In this document: positions 1-7,210 of the stretch, one piece after another
Layout of the letters: each line of letters opens with the position of its first letter
Position numbering within the stretch: position 1 is the stretch's first letter
NCBI GenBank assembly: GCA_004556985.1
Contig: SFFC01000020.1
Span: 1-49,979 of the forward strand
DNA from: Clostridiales bacterium
Lineage (GTDB): Bacteria; Bacillota; Clostridia; Christensenellales; Aristaeellaceae
Length of the DNA stretch: 49,979 nucleotides
Reading direction: 5' to 3'
Position numbers and translations under genes: made by a program
Notes under the pieces: model-generated
What the model saw: the letters and a program-made list of their open reading frames with translations, nothing else
Told to the model about the DNA's origin: nothing
Databases searched by the model: none

Positions 1-453
1 AGCCGCTCTGGCCGCGCGATCATGGCCATTCGCGACAACCGCATCGCCGCAGAGTCCGTCGGCATCCATGTCACGAAATACCGCATGATGGCGTTTGTCA
101 CCTCCGCCGCGCTGGCAGGCATGGCCGGCGCGCTCTACGGCCTCAACTATTCGACCGTTCAGGCGGTCAAGTTCAAGTTTGACACGTCGATCCTCGTGCT
201 CGTTTTCGTCGTCCTGGGCGGCATCGGCAACATCCGCGGCTCAATCATCGCCGCGACGCTGCTGACCGTCCTGCCCGAGATGCTGCGCCAGTTCGGCGAT
301 TACCGCATGCTGATCTACGCGATCGTCCTGATCCTCGTCATGCTCGCCACCAACAACCCGACGCTGCGCAGCGGCATCGACAGCCTCGCCGCGCGCATCA
401 GGAAGCGCAGAAGCTCCGCGCATGAAACCACAAAGGAAGGTGACAAGGCATGA
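1..453 (+). CDS. livM: Branched-chain amino acid ABC transporter permease LivM (C-terminal part)
   Basis: This is the last 150 residues of an inner-membrane permease that moves branched-chain amino acids with LivH, LivG and LivF. The frame is open at the first base, so the gene starts upstream of the window. The GRAIMAIRDNRIAAESVGI segment near residues 5-23 is the conserved cytoplasmic loop that contacts the ATPase in LivH/LivM permeases. Two or three hydrophobic spans follow, for example around LVLVFVVLGGIGNIRGS. The tail is basic and cytoplasmic (RIRKRR). The stop overlaps the livG start (ATGA), which indicates translational coupling. A substrate other than leucine, isoleucine or valine, such as another amino acid or urea, cannot be excluded without the binding protein. 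Confidence 0.93.
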   Translation, partial: SRSGRAIMAIRDNRIAAESVGIHVTKYRMMAFVTSAALAGMAGALYGLNYSTVQAVKFKFDTSILVLVFVVLGGIGNIRGSIIAATLLTVLPEMLRQFGDYRMLIYAIVLILVMLATNNPTLRSGIDSLAARIRKRRSSAHETTKEGDKA

Positions 454-1307
454 CCCAGACGAAAAAGCCGAGAACGCCCACCAAGATGGTGCCCGCTCCT
501 AGCCACGGCATCATCCCCGAGCGCGACCTCTATTCCCAGCCTGTGCTGGAAGCCCGCAATCTGGGCATCGAATTCGGCGGTCTGCATGCCGTCGAGGATT
601 TCAACCTGATCATCGGCCGCACGGAAATCGCCGGTCTGATCGGCCCCAACGGCGCAGGCAAGACGACGGTCTTCAACCTGCTGACCAAGGTGTATCAGCC
701 GACGATGGGCACCATCCTGCTCAACGGCCGCGACACCGCCGGCATGAACACGATGCAGGCCAACAAGCTCGGCATCGCGCGCACCTTCCAGAACATCCGC
801 CTCTTCGGCAACATGTCCGTCGAGGACAACGTCCGCATCGGCCTGCACAATCAGGTGCGCTACGGCATGTTCTCCGGTATCTTCCGTCTCCCCGCCTACT
901 ACCGCGGCGAGCGCCAGATGCATGAACGAGCGCTGGATCTCCTCTCCATCTTCGACATGCAGGATCTGGCCAACCATCAGGCTGGCTCCCTCCCCTATGG
1001 CGCCCAGCGCCGCCTGGAGATCGTCCGCGCGCTGGCGACGAATCCGTCCCTACTGCTGCTCGACGAGCCGGCCGCCGGCATGAATCCCCATGAGACCGAG
1101 GAGCTGATGGAGAACATCGCGAAGATCCGCGACAAGTTCCACATCGCCATCCTGCTCATCGAGCACGACATGAACCTCGTCATGGGCATCTGCGAGGGCA
1201 TCTGCGTGCTCAACTACGGTCGCATCATCGCCAAGGGCACAGCCGAGGAGATTCAGAACAACCCCGTCGTCATCGAGGCCTATCTGGGCAAGAAGAAGGA
1301 GGCGTAA
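450..1307 (+). CDS. livG: Branched-chain amino acid ABC transporter ATP-binding protein LivG
   Basis: One of the two ATPases of the Liv importer; it hydrolyses ATP at the cytoplasmic face of the LivH/LivM permease. Walker A is GPNGAGKTT (residues 65-73), the signature loop is the LivG-type LPYGAQRR (about 181-188) and Walker B is LLLLDEP (about 201-207). A switch histidine follows in LLIEHDMNLV. The C-terminal NPVVIEAYLG matches the LivG-type extension. The protein has 285 residues, about 30 more than most LivG proteins because of a basic, proline-containing N-terminal extension. The start overlaps livM by 4 nt and AAGGAAGG lies just upstream, so this start is well supported. Confidence 0.95.
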   Translation: MTQTKKPRTPTKMVPAPSHGIIPERDLYSQPVLEARNLGIEFGGLHAVEDFNLIIGRTEIAGLIGPNGAGKTTVFNLLTKVYQPTMGTILLNGRDTAGMNTMQANKLGIARTFQNIRLFGNMSVEDNVRIGLHNQVRYGMFSGIFRLPAYYRGERQMHERALDLLSIFDMQDLANHQAGSLPYGAQRRLEIVRALATNPSLLLLDEPAAGMNPHETEELMENIAKIRDKFHIAILLIEHDMNLVMGICEGICVLNYGRIIAKGTAEEIQNNPVVIEAYLGKKKEA

Positions 1308-1310
1308 CCG

Positions 1311-2015
1311 ATGAGCATGCTGAAAGTCGAGGATCTGCACGTCTACTACGGCAGCATCCACGCCATCAAGGGCGTCTCCTTCGAGGTCAACGAGCGCGAA
1401 ATCGTCACGCTGATCGGCGCCAACGGCGCGGGCAAGTCGACGACGCTCAACACGGTCGCCGGCCTGCTCAAGGCCCGCAGCGGCTCCATCACCTTCGAGG
1501 GCAAGCCTCTGACCGGCACCCCGGCCAGCAAGATCGTCTCGCTGGGCATGGCGCTGTGCCCGGAGGGCCGCCGTGTCTTCCAGCAGATGACCGTGCGCGA
1601 AAACCTGGAGATGGGCGGCTACACCCGTCCGGCCTCCGAGATCGCGCCCGCGCTCGAGGACGTCTTTGAGCGCTTCCCCCGCCTCAAGGAGCGCCAGCGC
1701 CAGATCGCCGGCACGCTCTCCGGCGGCGAGCAGCAGATGCTCGCGATGGGCCGCGCGCTGATGAGCAAGCCGAAGCTGCTGATGCTCGACGAGCCGTCCA
1801 TGGGCCTCGCGCCGATCCTCGTTGAGCAGATCTTCGACATCATCGGCGAGCTGAACCGCGCCGGAACGACGATTCTGCTCGTCGAGCAAAATGCGCAGAT
1901 GGCCCTGTCCATCGCCACGCGCGCATACGTCCTGGAAACAGGCCATATCGTCAAGGAGGGCGACGCCGACGCGCTCATGCACGACGACGCCGTGCGCAAG
2001 GCCTATCTGGGCTGA
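1311..2015 (+). CDS. livF: Branched-chain amino acid ABC transporter ATP-binding protein LivF
   Basis: Second ATPase of the Liv importer, pairing with LivG under the permease. It carries Walker A GANGAGKST (residues 36-44), the ABC signature LSGGEQQ (136-142), Walker B LLMLDEP (156-162) and the switch histidine replaced by the LivF-typical LLVEQNAQ. At 234 residues it has the usual family length. It begins 3 nt after livG behind GGAGG with an 8-nt spacer. It is the last gene of the operon, since a strong hairpin with a T-tract follows within 15 nt of its stop. Confidence 0.95.
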   Translation: MSMLKVEDLHVYYGSIHAIKGVSFEVNEREIVTLIGANGAGKSTTLNTVAGLLKARSGSITFEGKPLTGTPASKIVSLGMALCPEGRRVFQQMTVRENLEMGGYTRPASEIAPALEDVFERFPRLKERQRQIAGTLSGGEQQMLAMGRALMSKPKLLMLDEPSMGLAPILVEQIFDIIGELNRAGTTILLVEQNAQMALSIATRAYVLETGHIVKEGDADALMHDDAVRKAYLG

Positions 2016-2025
2016 TTCAACACAC

Positions 2026-2058
2026 AAAAGGCAGGAGAAACCGCTCTCCTGCCTTTTT
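2026..2058 (+). terminator. Rho-independent terminator after livF, probably bidirectional
   Basis: GGCAGGAGA (2030-2038) pairs perfectly with TCTCCTGCC (2045-2053) around a 6-nt loop. TTTTT follows on the plus strand and AAAA precedes the stem. The element can therefore stop the livMGF transcript and also the convergent operon arriving from the right. Confidence 0.9.
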
Positions 2059-2157
2059 ATGTGCTTTATACTCTCCACAATTCAATCCGGGCCTGTTGAA
2101 AGCAGCGCTGGCGGAATCGCAATTGTCGCTTTCGGCTCCGCAGCAATTCTTGCTTTT

Positions 2158-2239
2158 CGTTCTTCACCTGCGAAGAACGTTGGGCTGTCGCCCAAACCTG
2201 CCAAGGGACTTCGCCCCTTGACCCCATATTCGCTTCGCG
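2158..2239. repeat. Intergenic multi-hairpin repeat, copy 1
   Basis: Three consecutive perfect hairpins fill the gap between livF and the M23 gene. They are CGTTCTTC/GAAGAACG (2158-2179), TTGGGC/GCCCAA (2180-2195) and CAAGGG/CCCTTG (2202-2220). ACCTGC separates the last two, and the block ends in TTCGCTTCGCG (2229-2239). A second copy with the same layout but different stem bases lies at 32268-32332. It resembles dispersed palindromic intergenic repeats I recall from GC-rich Clostridia. I cannot tell whether it acts in RNA or DNA. Confidence 0.65.
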
Positions 2240-2258
2240 GCTGTTTACGCAGCTTGGC

Positions 2259-2945
2259 TCAGGTCTCTGTCCCCTTTGGTTGATCCGGCAGGATATCAGT
2301 TGGGTCCCTCCGCTCACCATCTTGGGTCAGCTCGAGATGAAGATGCGTGCCCAACTCCGCCTCGCAGGGAATCCGCTCAAGCAGCGTGCCGATCGTCTGT
2401 CCCCGGGTGACGTTCTGTCCAGCCGTCACGTCGCAGGCCGCCAGACCGGCATAGACCGCCTGCTGCCCATCCGTCTGCGCGACGGCGACGCGCCAGCCCC
2501 ACAGCTCGTCGCGCACGGCGCCGGATATCGTACCGTCCATCACGCAACGTACCTCCTCCCCATCCTCACCGGCCAGATCGACCGCCGCATGCAGCTGCAC
2601 GCAGTCAAGCGCCTCCCAGAGTACGGGCGTCTCGCCGTCAAATCCGCGGATCACGCCGCCGGACACAGGCCACACGGTCGTTCCGCCGATCCTGAGCGTG
2701 CTGTGGAGCGACAGCGGCGCGAGCGTCGCCAGCGGCACAAGGGTTGCCTCCATCTGAGGAGCGGCGGTTTCCGTCACCTCCGGCGCGTTGGCTGCCGCCT
2801 GCACGCCCGTCGTCTGCTGCTCAAGCCCCCGTGTATACAGCGCGCTCGCCGCGATGACGGTCATCACAGCGCCCAGCGTCATCCAGTAGGCGTGATCCAG
2901 CATCCACTCCCGGAACCGATGAAACAAGCCGCCCTTCATGCGCAT
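2259..2945 (-). CDS. Membrane-anchored M23 (LytM/SpoIIQ-like) endopeptidase
   Basis: A 228-residue protein with a short cytoplasmic tail, one transmembrane segment (about residues 19-37), a Pro/Ala/Thr-rich linker and a C-terminal M23 domain. Both metal-binding elements of M23 peptidases are present: the H-x3-D motif in LHAAVDLAG and the HxH motif in THLHLEL. The domain is therefore probably active against peptidoglycan cross-bridges or stem peptides. Topology and length resemble clostridial SpoIIQ, which acts in the forespore membrane. That role is inference from the sporulation context and is not proven here. The frame extends to a GTG at 2993, but GGAGAAAGG lies just upstream of the ATG at 2945, which I chose (ATG 2939 is also possible). 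It is the last gene of its operon. Confidence 0.8.
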   Translation of the reverse strand: MRMKGGLFHRFREWMLDHAYWMTLGAVMTVIAASALYTRGLEQQTTGVQAAANAPEVTETAAPQMEATLVPLATLAPLSLHSTLRIGGTTVWPVSGGVIRGFDGETPVLWEALDCVQLHAAVDLAGEDGEEVRCVMDGTISGAVRDELWGWRVAVAQTDGQQAVYAGLAACDVTAGQNVTRGQTIGTLLERIPCEAELGTHLHLELTQDGERRDPTDILPDQPKGTET

Positions 2946-2995
2946 CCCTGCCTTTCTCCGACAGGATGCCCACGTTGGGCGGCCAATATTCACGT

Positions 2996-4015
2996 CTATG
3001 GGGTCACGGTCATCGTCGTTCCGTCGGAGCGCAGCGTCATCACGCCGTTCTCCTTCGCGGTAAGCGCCTGCACGCCCGCGCGCTGTAGGCGGATGACGAC
3101 GCTGTTGGCCGGTTCCCTGCCCGTCAGCAGGGCGATCTTGGGCATCACGGCGCTCACCAGCTCCAGGCCGGTCGCCGCGTCGCTGCCGCCCCGCGCGCAG
3201 ATCAGCGCGTCGGCTCCGAGGCGAACGCCCGAGGAGATCAGCTCGCGCTCCCCCGCTGAGGTGATCGTCCCCAGGATCAGCACGCTCGTCTGCCCATAGT
3301 CGATGCGCAGCGACAGCCCGTCATCGCGCTCGTCTGTGTGGTTGGTCTTCGCCGGGCCGATCACCGTCACCGTCGCGCGCCCGAGCGAGAAGGTCAGCCC
3401 CGCGTCCGCAGCGATCAGCTGTGTGCTGCCCGTCTTCTGCGCCGCCCCAAGCATCGCGTTGTAATCCGCGTTTTTGGTCTGCGAGTCCTGCAGGAGCAGG
3501 TATTCCGGCTTGCCCAGCGTCACGGCTGTCGCCATGCCGCCGATCTGCCCCACCTCATTGCCGCAGGCGACGGCGACGTTCAGCCGGTTGACCCCGCACA
3601 GCAGCAGCTGACCCGCCGTCAGCAGGCCGTTGTTCCCCGCGCCCACGAGCATCGTGTATCCGTCGCAGCAGACGAGCACCGCCTCGCCCTCCCCGACGCG
3701 GAGCGTCTTGACCGTCAGGCCGCTGGCGTCGACGCCGTAGGCCCAGGAGAGCGCCGGCAGATTTCCGACGGCGTCCTTCGCCGTCTCAAGCCATCCCTGC
3801 ACCGCAGAGAGCGCACCGTCGTCCAGACCAATGTTTTCAAGCGTCAGCGAAGGCTTGCCGGTTTCGGGATCGTTTCTCACAAAGCCCAGCACGCATGCGC
3901 CCACGAACACCAGCGCCGCTACGCCCAGCAGCAGCAGAATCCGCGTCAGGCAGCCCGTCAGGCAGCCCCGGCGGCGCTTTCGAACCTGAGAGCGTGCTTC
4001 CCTCTCTCTGCCCAT
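2996..4015 (-). CDS. Membrane-anchored ComEC-like MBL-fold protein lacking metal ligands
   Basis: 339 residues with a very basic N-terminus, one membrane span (about residues 25-48) and an extracellular domain that follows the ComEC/Rec2-type metallo-beta-lactamase pattern. The beta-strand framework is preserved (MLVGAGNNG, GQIGGM, LRIDYGQTSVLILG, VSAVMPKIALL, ALTAKENGVMTLRSDG). The metal ligands are not. The HxHxDH site reads ACGNEVGQ, the aspartate after LILG is replaced by threonine, the usual GHHGS reads ARGGS, and the final histidine motif reads REPAN. I infer a non-catalytic pseudoenzyme, perhaps a binding or scaffold protein. It starts 3 nt after the threonine aldolase stop and is followed by the M23 gene, so the two extracytoplasmic proteins are co-expressed. 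Confidence 0.7.
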   Translation of the reverse strand: MGREREARSQVRKRRRGCLTGCLTRILLLLGVAALVFVGACVLGFVRNDPETGKPSLTLENIGLDDGALSAVQGWLETAKDAVGNLPALSWAYGVDASGLTVKTLRVGEGEAVLVCCDGYTMLVGAGNNGLLTAGQLLLCGVNRLNVAVACGNEVGQIGGMATAVTLGKPEYLLLQDSQTKNADYNAMLGAAQKTGSTQLIAADAGLTFSLGRATVTVIGPAKTNHTDERDDGLSLRIDYGQTSVLILGTITSAGERELISSGVRLGADALICARGGSDAATGLELVSAVMPKIALLTGREPANSVVIRLQRAGVQALTAKENGVMTLRSDGTTMTVTP

Positions 4016-4018
4016 GTC

Positions 4019-5053
4019 TTACAGCGCCTCCAGGATGTCCGCCAGGGCTTCGGCTTCCTCCCTCTGGGTCGCCCAGCTCGTGACAAAGCGGATCACGCAG
4101 CGGCCATCCGGCAGGTCGCCCCAGCGCTCAAAGGCGACGCGCTCCTCCAGTTTCGAGCGCTGATCCTTCGCGACGATCGGAAAGATCTGGTTGGTCGCTG
4201 TCTGCTGGAAGCTGGAAATGCCCGCGCGGCGCATGGCTCCGCGCACAATGTCGGCCATCTCGTTGGCGTGGCGTGCCCAGGCGAAGTAGTCGTCGTGCTC
4301 AAGCGCCGTCAGGAACATCAATCCGCACAGGCGCCCCTTGGCCATCATGCCGCCGCGGTTCTTGATCATGAAGCGGAAGTCCTTCTGCAGCGCAGGATTG
4401 ACGATCACCATCGCCTCGCCGAAGAGCAGGCCATTCTTTGTTCCGCCGATATAGAAGCAGTCGGCCAGCGTCGCCAGGTCGCTCAGCGTCACGTCGCAGC
4501 CCTCGCTCGTCAGCGCGCTGCCCAGCCGCGCCCCGTCGACAAACAGGATCAGCCCCTGCTCGTCGCAAACCGCCCGCAGCGCGCGCAGCTCGGCAAGCGA
4601 ATACACCGTGCCGATCTCGGTCGGCTGGGAGATGTACAGCAGCCGCGGGTGCACCATGTGCTCGTCGGTGTGGCACGCGCAGACCGCGCGAACGCCCTCG
4701 GCGCTGACCTTGCCCTCTCTGCCTTCCGCGACGAGCACCTTGTGCCCGCTGCCCTCAATGGCGCCGGTCTCGTGGACGTTGATATGGCCACCCTCGGCCG
4801 CAATCGCCGCCTCGTACGGGCGCAGGAACGCAGAGAGCGCGATCAGGTTGGCCGACGTGCCGCCGGTCATCATGTGAACGGCCGCGCCCGGCTGTCCCGT
4901 CTTCTCGCGGATAATGGCCTGCGCGCGCAGGCTGTACGGATCCAGCCCATAGCCGCAGGTGTGCTCCAGGTTCGTCTCCATCAGGCGCTGCATCACCAGC
5001 GGATGCGCGCCCTCGCCATAATCATTCATAAAGAAGAGCTTGTCCACAGTCAT
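4019..5053 (-). CDS. ltaE: Low-specificity L-threonine aldolase (PLP, fold type I)
   Basis: A cytoplasmic PLP enzyme predicted to cleave L-threonine or L-allo-threonine to glycine and acetaldehyde. The PLP lysine is K206 in YIGGTKNG, and the cofactor-binding aspartate is in FVDGARLG (about 172-179). The N-terminal MNDYGEGAHP block and HTCGYGLDPY match the family, and 344 residues is the expected size. Related beta-eliminating lyases share these motifs, so the substrate is not certain. AGGAGG directly abuts the ATG at 5053, leaving no spacer. The GTG at 5047 (6-nt spacer) is therefore a realistic true start. It sits 7 nt after the rRNA methyltransferase gene in a five-gene operon. Confidence 0.82.
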   Translation of the reverse strand: MTVDKLFFMNDYGEGAHPLVMQRLMETNLEHTCGYGLDPYSLRAQAIIREKTGQPGAAVHMMTGGTSANLIALSAFLRPYEAAIAAEGGHINVHETGAIEGSGHKVLVAEGREGKVSAEGVRAVCACHTDEHMVHPRLLYISQPTEIGTVYSLAELRALRAVCDEQGLILFVDGARLGSALTSEGCDVTLSDLATLADCFYIGGTKNGLLFGEAMVIVNPALQKDFRFMIKNRGGMMAKGRLCGLMFLTALEHDDYFAWARHANEMADIVRGAMRRAGISSFQQTATNQIFPIVAKDQRSKLEERVAFERWGDLPDGRCVIRFVTSWATQREEAEALADILEAL

Positions 5054-5060
5054 CCTCCTG

Positions 5061-5882
5061 TCAGCCCCTCACCGTGCCGGCGAGCAGCGTTTCGTCAATC
5101 GTGATCTGCGTCACCTGCGACAGATCGAGCGTCAGCGGGTCGATGCCCGCGAGCATCGGCGTCATGCGTGCCAGATGCGCAGCCAGCGCCGCGTCGACCG
5201 GGCGGGTATAGGTGATCGTCCGACTTGCGAGGACATCCATGTGCTGCCTGGCGTAGTCCTCCACCGGCGCACCGTCGTAGCGCTCGCGGCGCAGCCTCGC
5301 GCCCGCCGCCTCGCGGAGCTCACGCAGATAGCCCGATCGCGGCGCGAGCTTCACCAGCAGCCCACCGGGCCTGAGCACGCGGCCAAATTCGCCGTAGTTC
5401 GCCGGGGTGAACACGTCGAGCAGCACGTCGGCGCAGCCATCCTGCAGCGGAATGTTGGCCAGGTCGGCGACAAAAAATGAGGCGTCCTTCCCGCCGCGCG
5501 CGGCCAGGCGGACGGCCTCCTTGGAGAGATCAAACCCGATGCGCGTCATCGCGCGGCCGACAAGCGTTCTGCGCGTATAAAACCCCTCGCCGCAGCCGGC
5601 ATCCACCAGCACGGGCACCTTTTCCTTTGGCAGCAGCGCGCCAAGCACCTCGTCAAGCGCCGCAATCACGGGGTCATAGATACCGCGCTCAAAGACCCGG
5701 GCGCGGCTTTCAAAGAGCGCCTTCGTGTAAAACGATTCCCGCTTGCCGGGCGCAAGATGCACGTCCCCGTAGCGGGAAAAGTCGTAGCAATGCCCTTGCC
5801 CGCAGACGAGGCTGCCTCCCCGGCGGGCAAGCGCCCCATGGCACAGCGGGCAGCGAAGGAGCAATTCGGCTTCCTGTGTCAT
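5061..5882 (-). CDS. rlmA: RlmA-family 23S rRNA (guanine-N1)-methyltransferase
   Basis: 273 residues with an N-terminal zinc finger (C11-x2-C14, C27, H31 in CGQGHCYD) followed by the RlmA-specific region around YGDVHLAPG. A Rossmann SAM-binding motif follows at VDAGCGEGFYT (about 93-103). RlmA proteins methylate G745 or G748 in helix 35 of 23S rRNA, next to the macrolide exit-tunnel site. In Gram-positives the relative is RlmA(II)/TlrB, which can affect tylosin susceptibility. Which guanine is the target here cannot be read from the sequence. AGGGGAAAG lies upstream of the ATG. It follows the Eis-like gene by 27 nt in the same operon. Confidence 0.82.
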   Translation of the reverse strand: MTQEAELLLRCPLCHGALARRGGSLVCGQGHCYDFSRYGDVHLAPGKRESFYTKALFESRARVFERGIYDPVIAALDEVLGALLPKEKVPVLVDAGCGEGFYTRRTLVGRAMTRIGFDLSKEAVRLAARGGKDASFFVADLANIPLQDGCADVLLDVFTPANYGEFGRVLRPGGLLVKLAPRSGYLRELREAAGARLRRERYDGAPVEDYARQHMDVLASRTITYTRPVDAALAAHLARMTPMLAGIDPLTLDLSQVTQITIDETLLAGTVRG

Positions 5883-5909
5883 ATTCTTTCCCCTGTTTCG
5901 TCCCTGAAA

Positions 5910-7133
5910 TCAGAAATAATCCGAGAAATACGGCTGCTCGATGGGGATGATGTCCTCGAGGATGCGCACGGCGTTCTCCCCCGCGCGCAGGCGCTCGACG
6001 CGCTTTAAATACGTCGGCCGCTTGTAGCCGTAGAACATCGCCGTCAGCGTCTGGATGTCGCAGCGCACGAGCTCGCCGCGCGTGCCGCCGCGCTCGAGAA
6101 TCGTGTTGCCCTCCTTGTCCCAGCGAAGCGAGAAGTCGCCGCAGTTGCATTCCATGATTGGGTCGTCGATAATGAAATGCAGGTCGTCGTGAATCGAGAT
6201 GATGTCAAACGGATACTGCCGGATGAACTCCTCGAAATCGACGATGCGCGCCATGATGTAGGGCTCGATCTCCTCCTGAATCTCGCTGTCCTCGAGCAGG
6301 AAGGCCATCGGCTCGTTGGTGTAGTTGTTGCCGACCACCTTCTCGATCATCGAGAAATGCGCCGAGATGTAGTTCCAGAGGCCATGCCGCGCTTCCTGAT
6401 TGATGGTCACAAGCTCCTTGATGCGGAAGACATCGTTGGCGATGTAGTAGACCAGGTAGCCGGTCGGCTCCTCATCGGCATCATAGTAGACCGCGACGAG
6501 CACATCGTCCGCCTCCCAACGCCAGTATTCCTCCCATTCCAGCTCGTTGCGCTTGAGCGCGCCGTGCCGCAGCTTGGTAAACGCGTCGTGAACCGTTCGG
6601 ATATCCTCGTTGTCGATCGTCACGCGCTCGACCATGCCGCCGACCTTGCGCCGCTTGGGCAGCTGCGTGTCCTTGATCGTGTAAGTCATCTTGTCCGAGA
6701 CGATCTCCCAGCCCTTTTTGCGGTAATACGGCACGAGGTAGGGATAGAGCATGGAGACGCTCTGATGGTTGTCGCGCATGTTGTCAAGCGCCTGCTTCAT
6801 CAGCTTGCTCATCAGCCCGCGCCCCATGTATTCGGGATAGGTCGCCACGCCGGTAACGCCGCCCATTTTGTACATCCGCCCGAAGAGGTTGACCTGCATC
6901 GGGTAGATGCTGATCTGCGAGGCAAGCTTGTCCCCGTCAAACCATCCAAAGGACTCCGTCTTCTTGAGCACGGGCTTTTTGGATTTCTCCATCTCCTTTT
7001 GGTTCCATCCCAGCGAGGCCAGCTCGCTGTCCGTCACCTGAAACGCATATCGAAGCAGCGCGTTGTACTGCGCCGTGTCATCCGTGGTCAGCCTGCGCAT
7101 CTGAAGCCTGTCTTCCAGTTTTCCCTGTTTCAT
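5910..7133 (-). CDS. Eis-like GNAT N-acetyltransferase
   Basis: 407 residues with the Eis architecture: an N-terminal GNAT domain, a second GNAT-like domain and a C-terminal SCP2-like domain. The acetyl-CoA loop region reads VTGVATYPEYMGRGLMS (about residues 92-108), the conserved block of the first GNAT domain. The chain ends in SDYF, consistent with Eis enzymes, where the terminal carboxylate is the general base. Mycobacterial Eis acetylates aminoglycosides and other amines at several positions. Substrates of clostridial members are unknown, so a resistance role is only a possibility. It is the first gene of a five-gene operon behind a TTGAAA-18-TATAAT promoter, with GGGAG about 10 nt before the ATG. 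Confidence 0.85.
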   Translation of the reverse strand: MKQGKLEDRLQMRRLTTDDTAQYNALLRYAFQVTDSELASLGWNQKEMEKSKKPVLKKTESFGWFDGDKLASQISIYPMQVNLFGRMYKMGGVTGVATYPEYMGRGLMSKLMKQALDNMRDNHQSVSMLYPYLVPYYRKKGWEIVSDKMTYTIKDTQLPKRRKVGGMVERVTIDNEDIRTVHDAFTKLRHGALKRNELEWEEYWRWEADDVLVAVYYDADEEPTGYLVYYIANDVFRIKELVTINQEARHGLWNYISAHFSMIEKVVGNNYTNEPMAFLLEDSEIQEEIEPYIMARIVDFEEFIRQYPFDIISIHDDLHFIIDDPIMECNCGDFSLRWDKEGNTILERGGTRGELVRCDIQTLTAMFYGYKRPTYLKRVERLRAGENAVRILEDIIPIEQPYFSDYF

Positions 7134-7162
7134 CGTTCTCTCGCTCCCTTTTCGAGGGCTCT

Positions 7163-7192
7163 ATTATACCACAGAAAAAGCTCCCCTTTCAA
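7163..7192 (-). promoter_or_regulatory. Sigma-A promoter of the eis operon
   Basis: Reading leftward, TTGAAA (7187-7192) is followed by an 18-bp spacer and a perfect TATAAT (7163-7168), 30 bp before the Eis start codon. The -35 box lies inside the loop of the terminator of the preceding cation-exporter gene. Confidence 0.85.
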
Positions 7193-7204
7193 GTCAGGGG
7201 GAGC
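7175..7204 (-). terminator. Rho-independent terminator of the CDF exporter gene
   Basis: Seven nt after the exporter stop codon, GCTCCCC pairs with GGGGAGC (7198-7204 with 7180-7186) around an 11-nt loop, and TTTTT follows (7179-7175). The loop holds the -35 element of the next promoter. Confidence 0.85.
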
Positions 7205-7210
7205 CGTCTG

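Noticed and set aside
5910..7133. Calling the Eis-like gene an aminoglycoside resistance gene
   Set aside because: The fold and C-terminal carboxylate match Eis, but substrate specificity cannot be inferred and homologues occur widely in Firmicutes without a resistance link.
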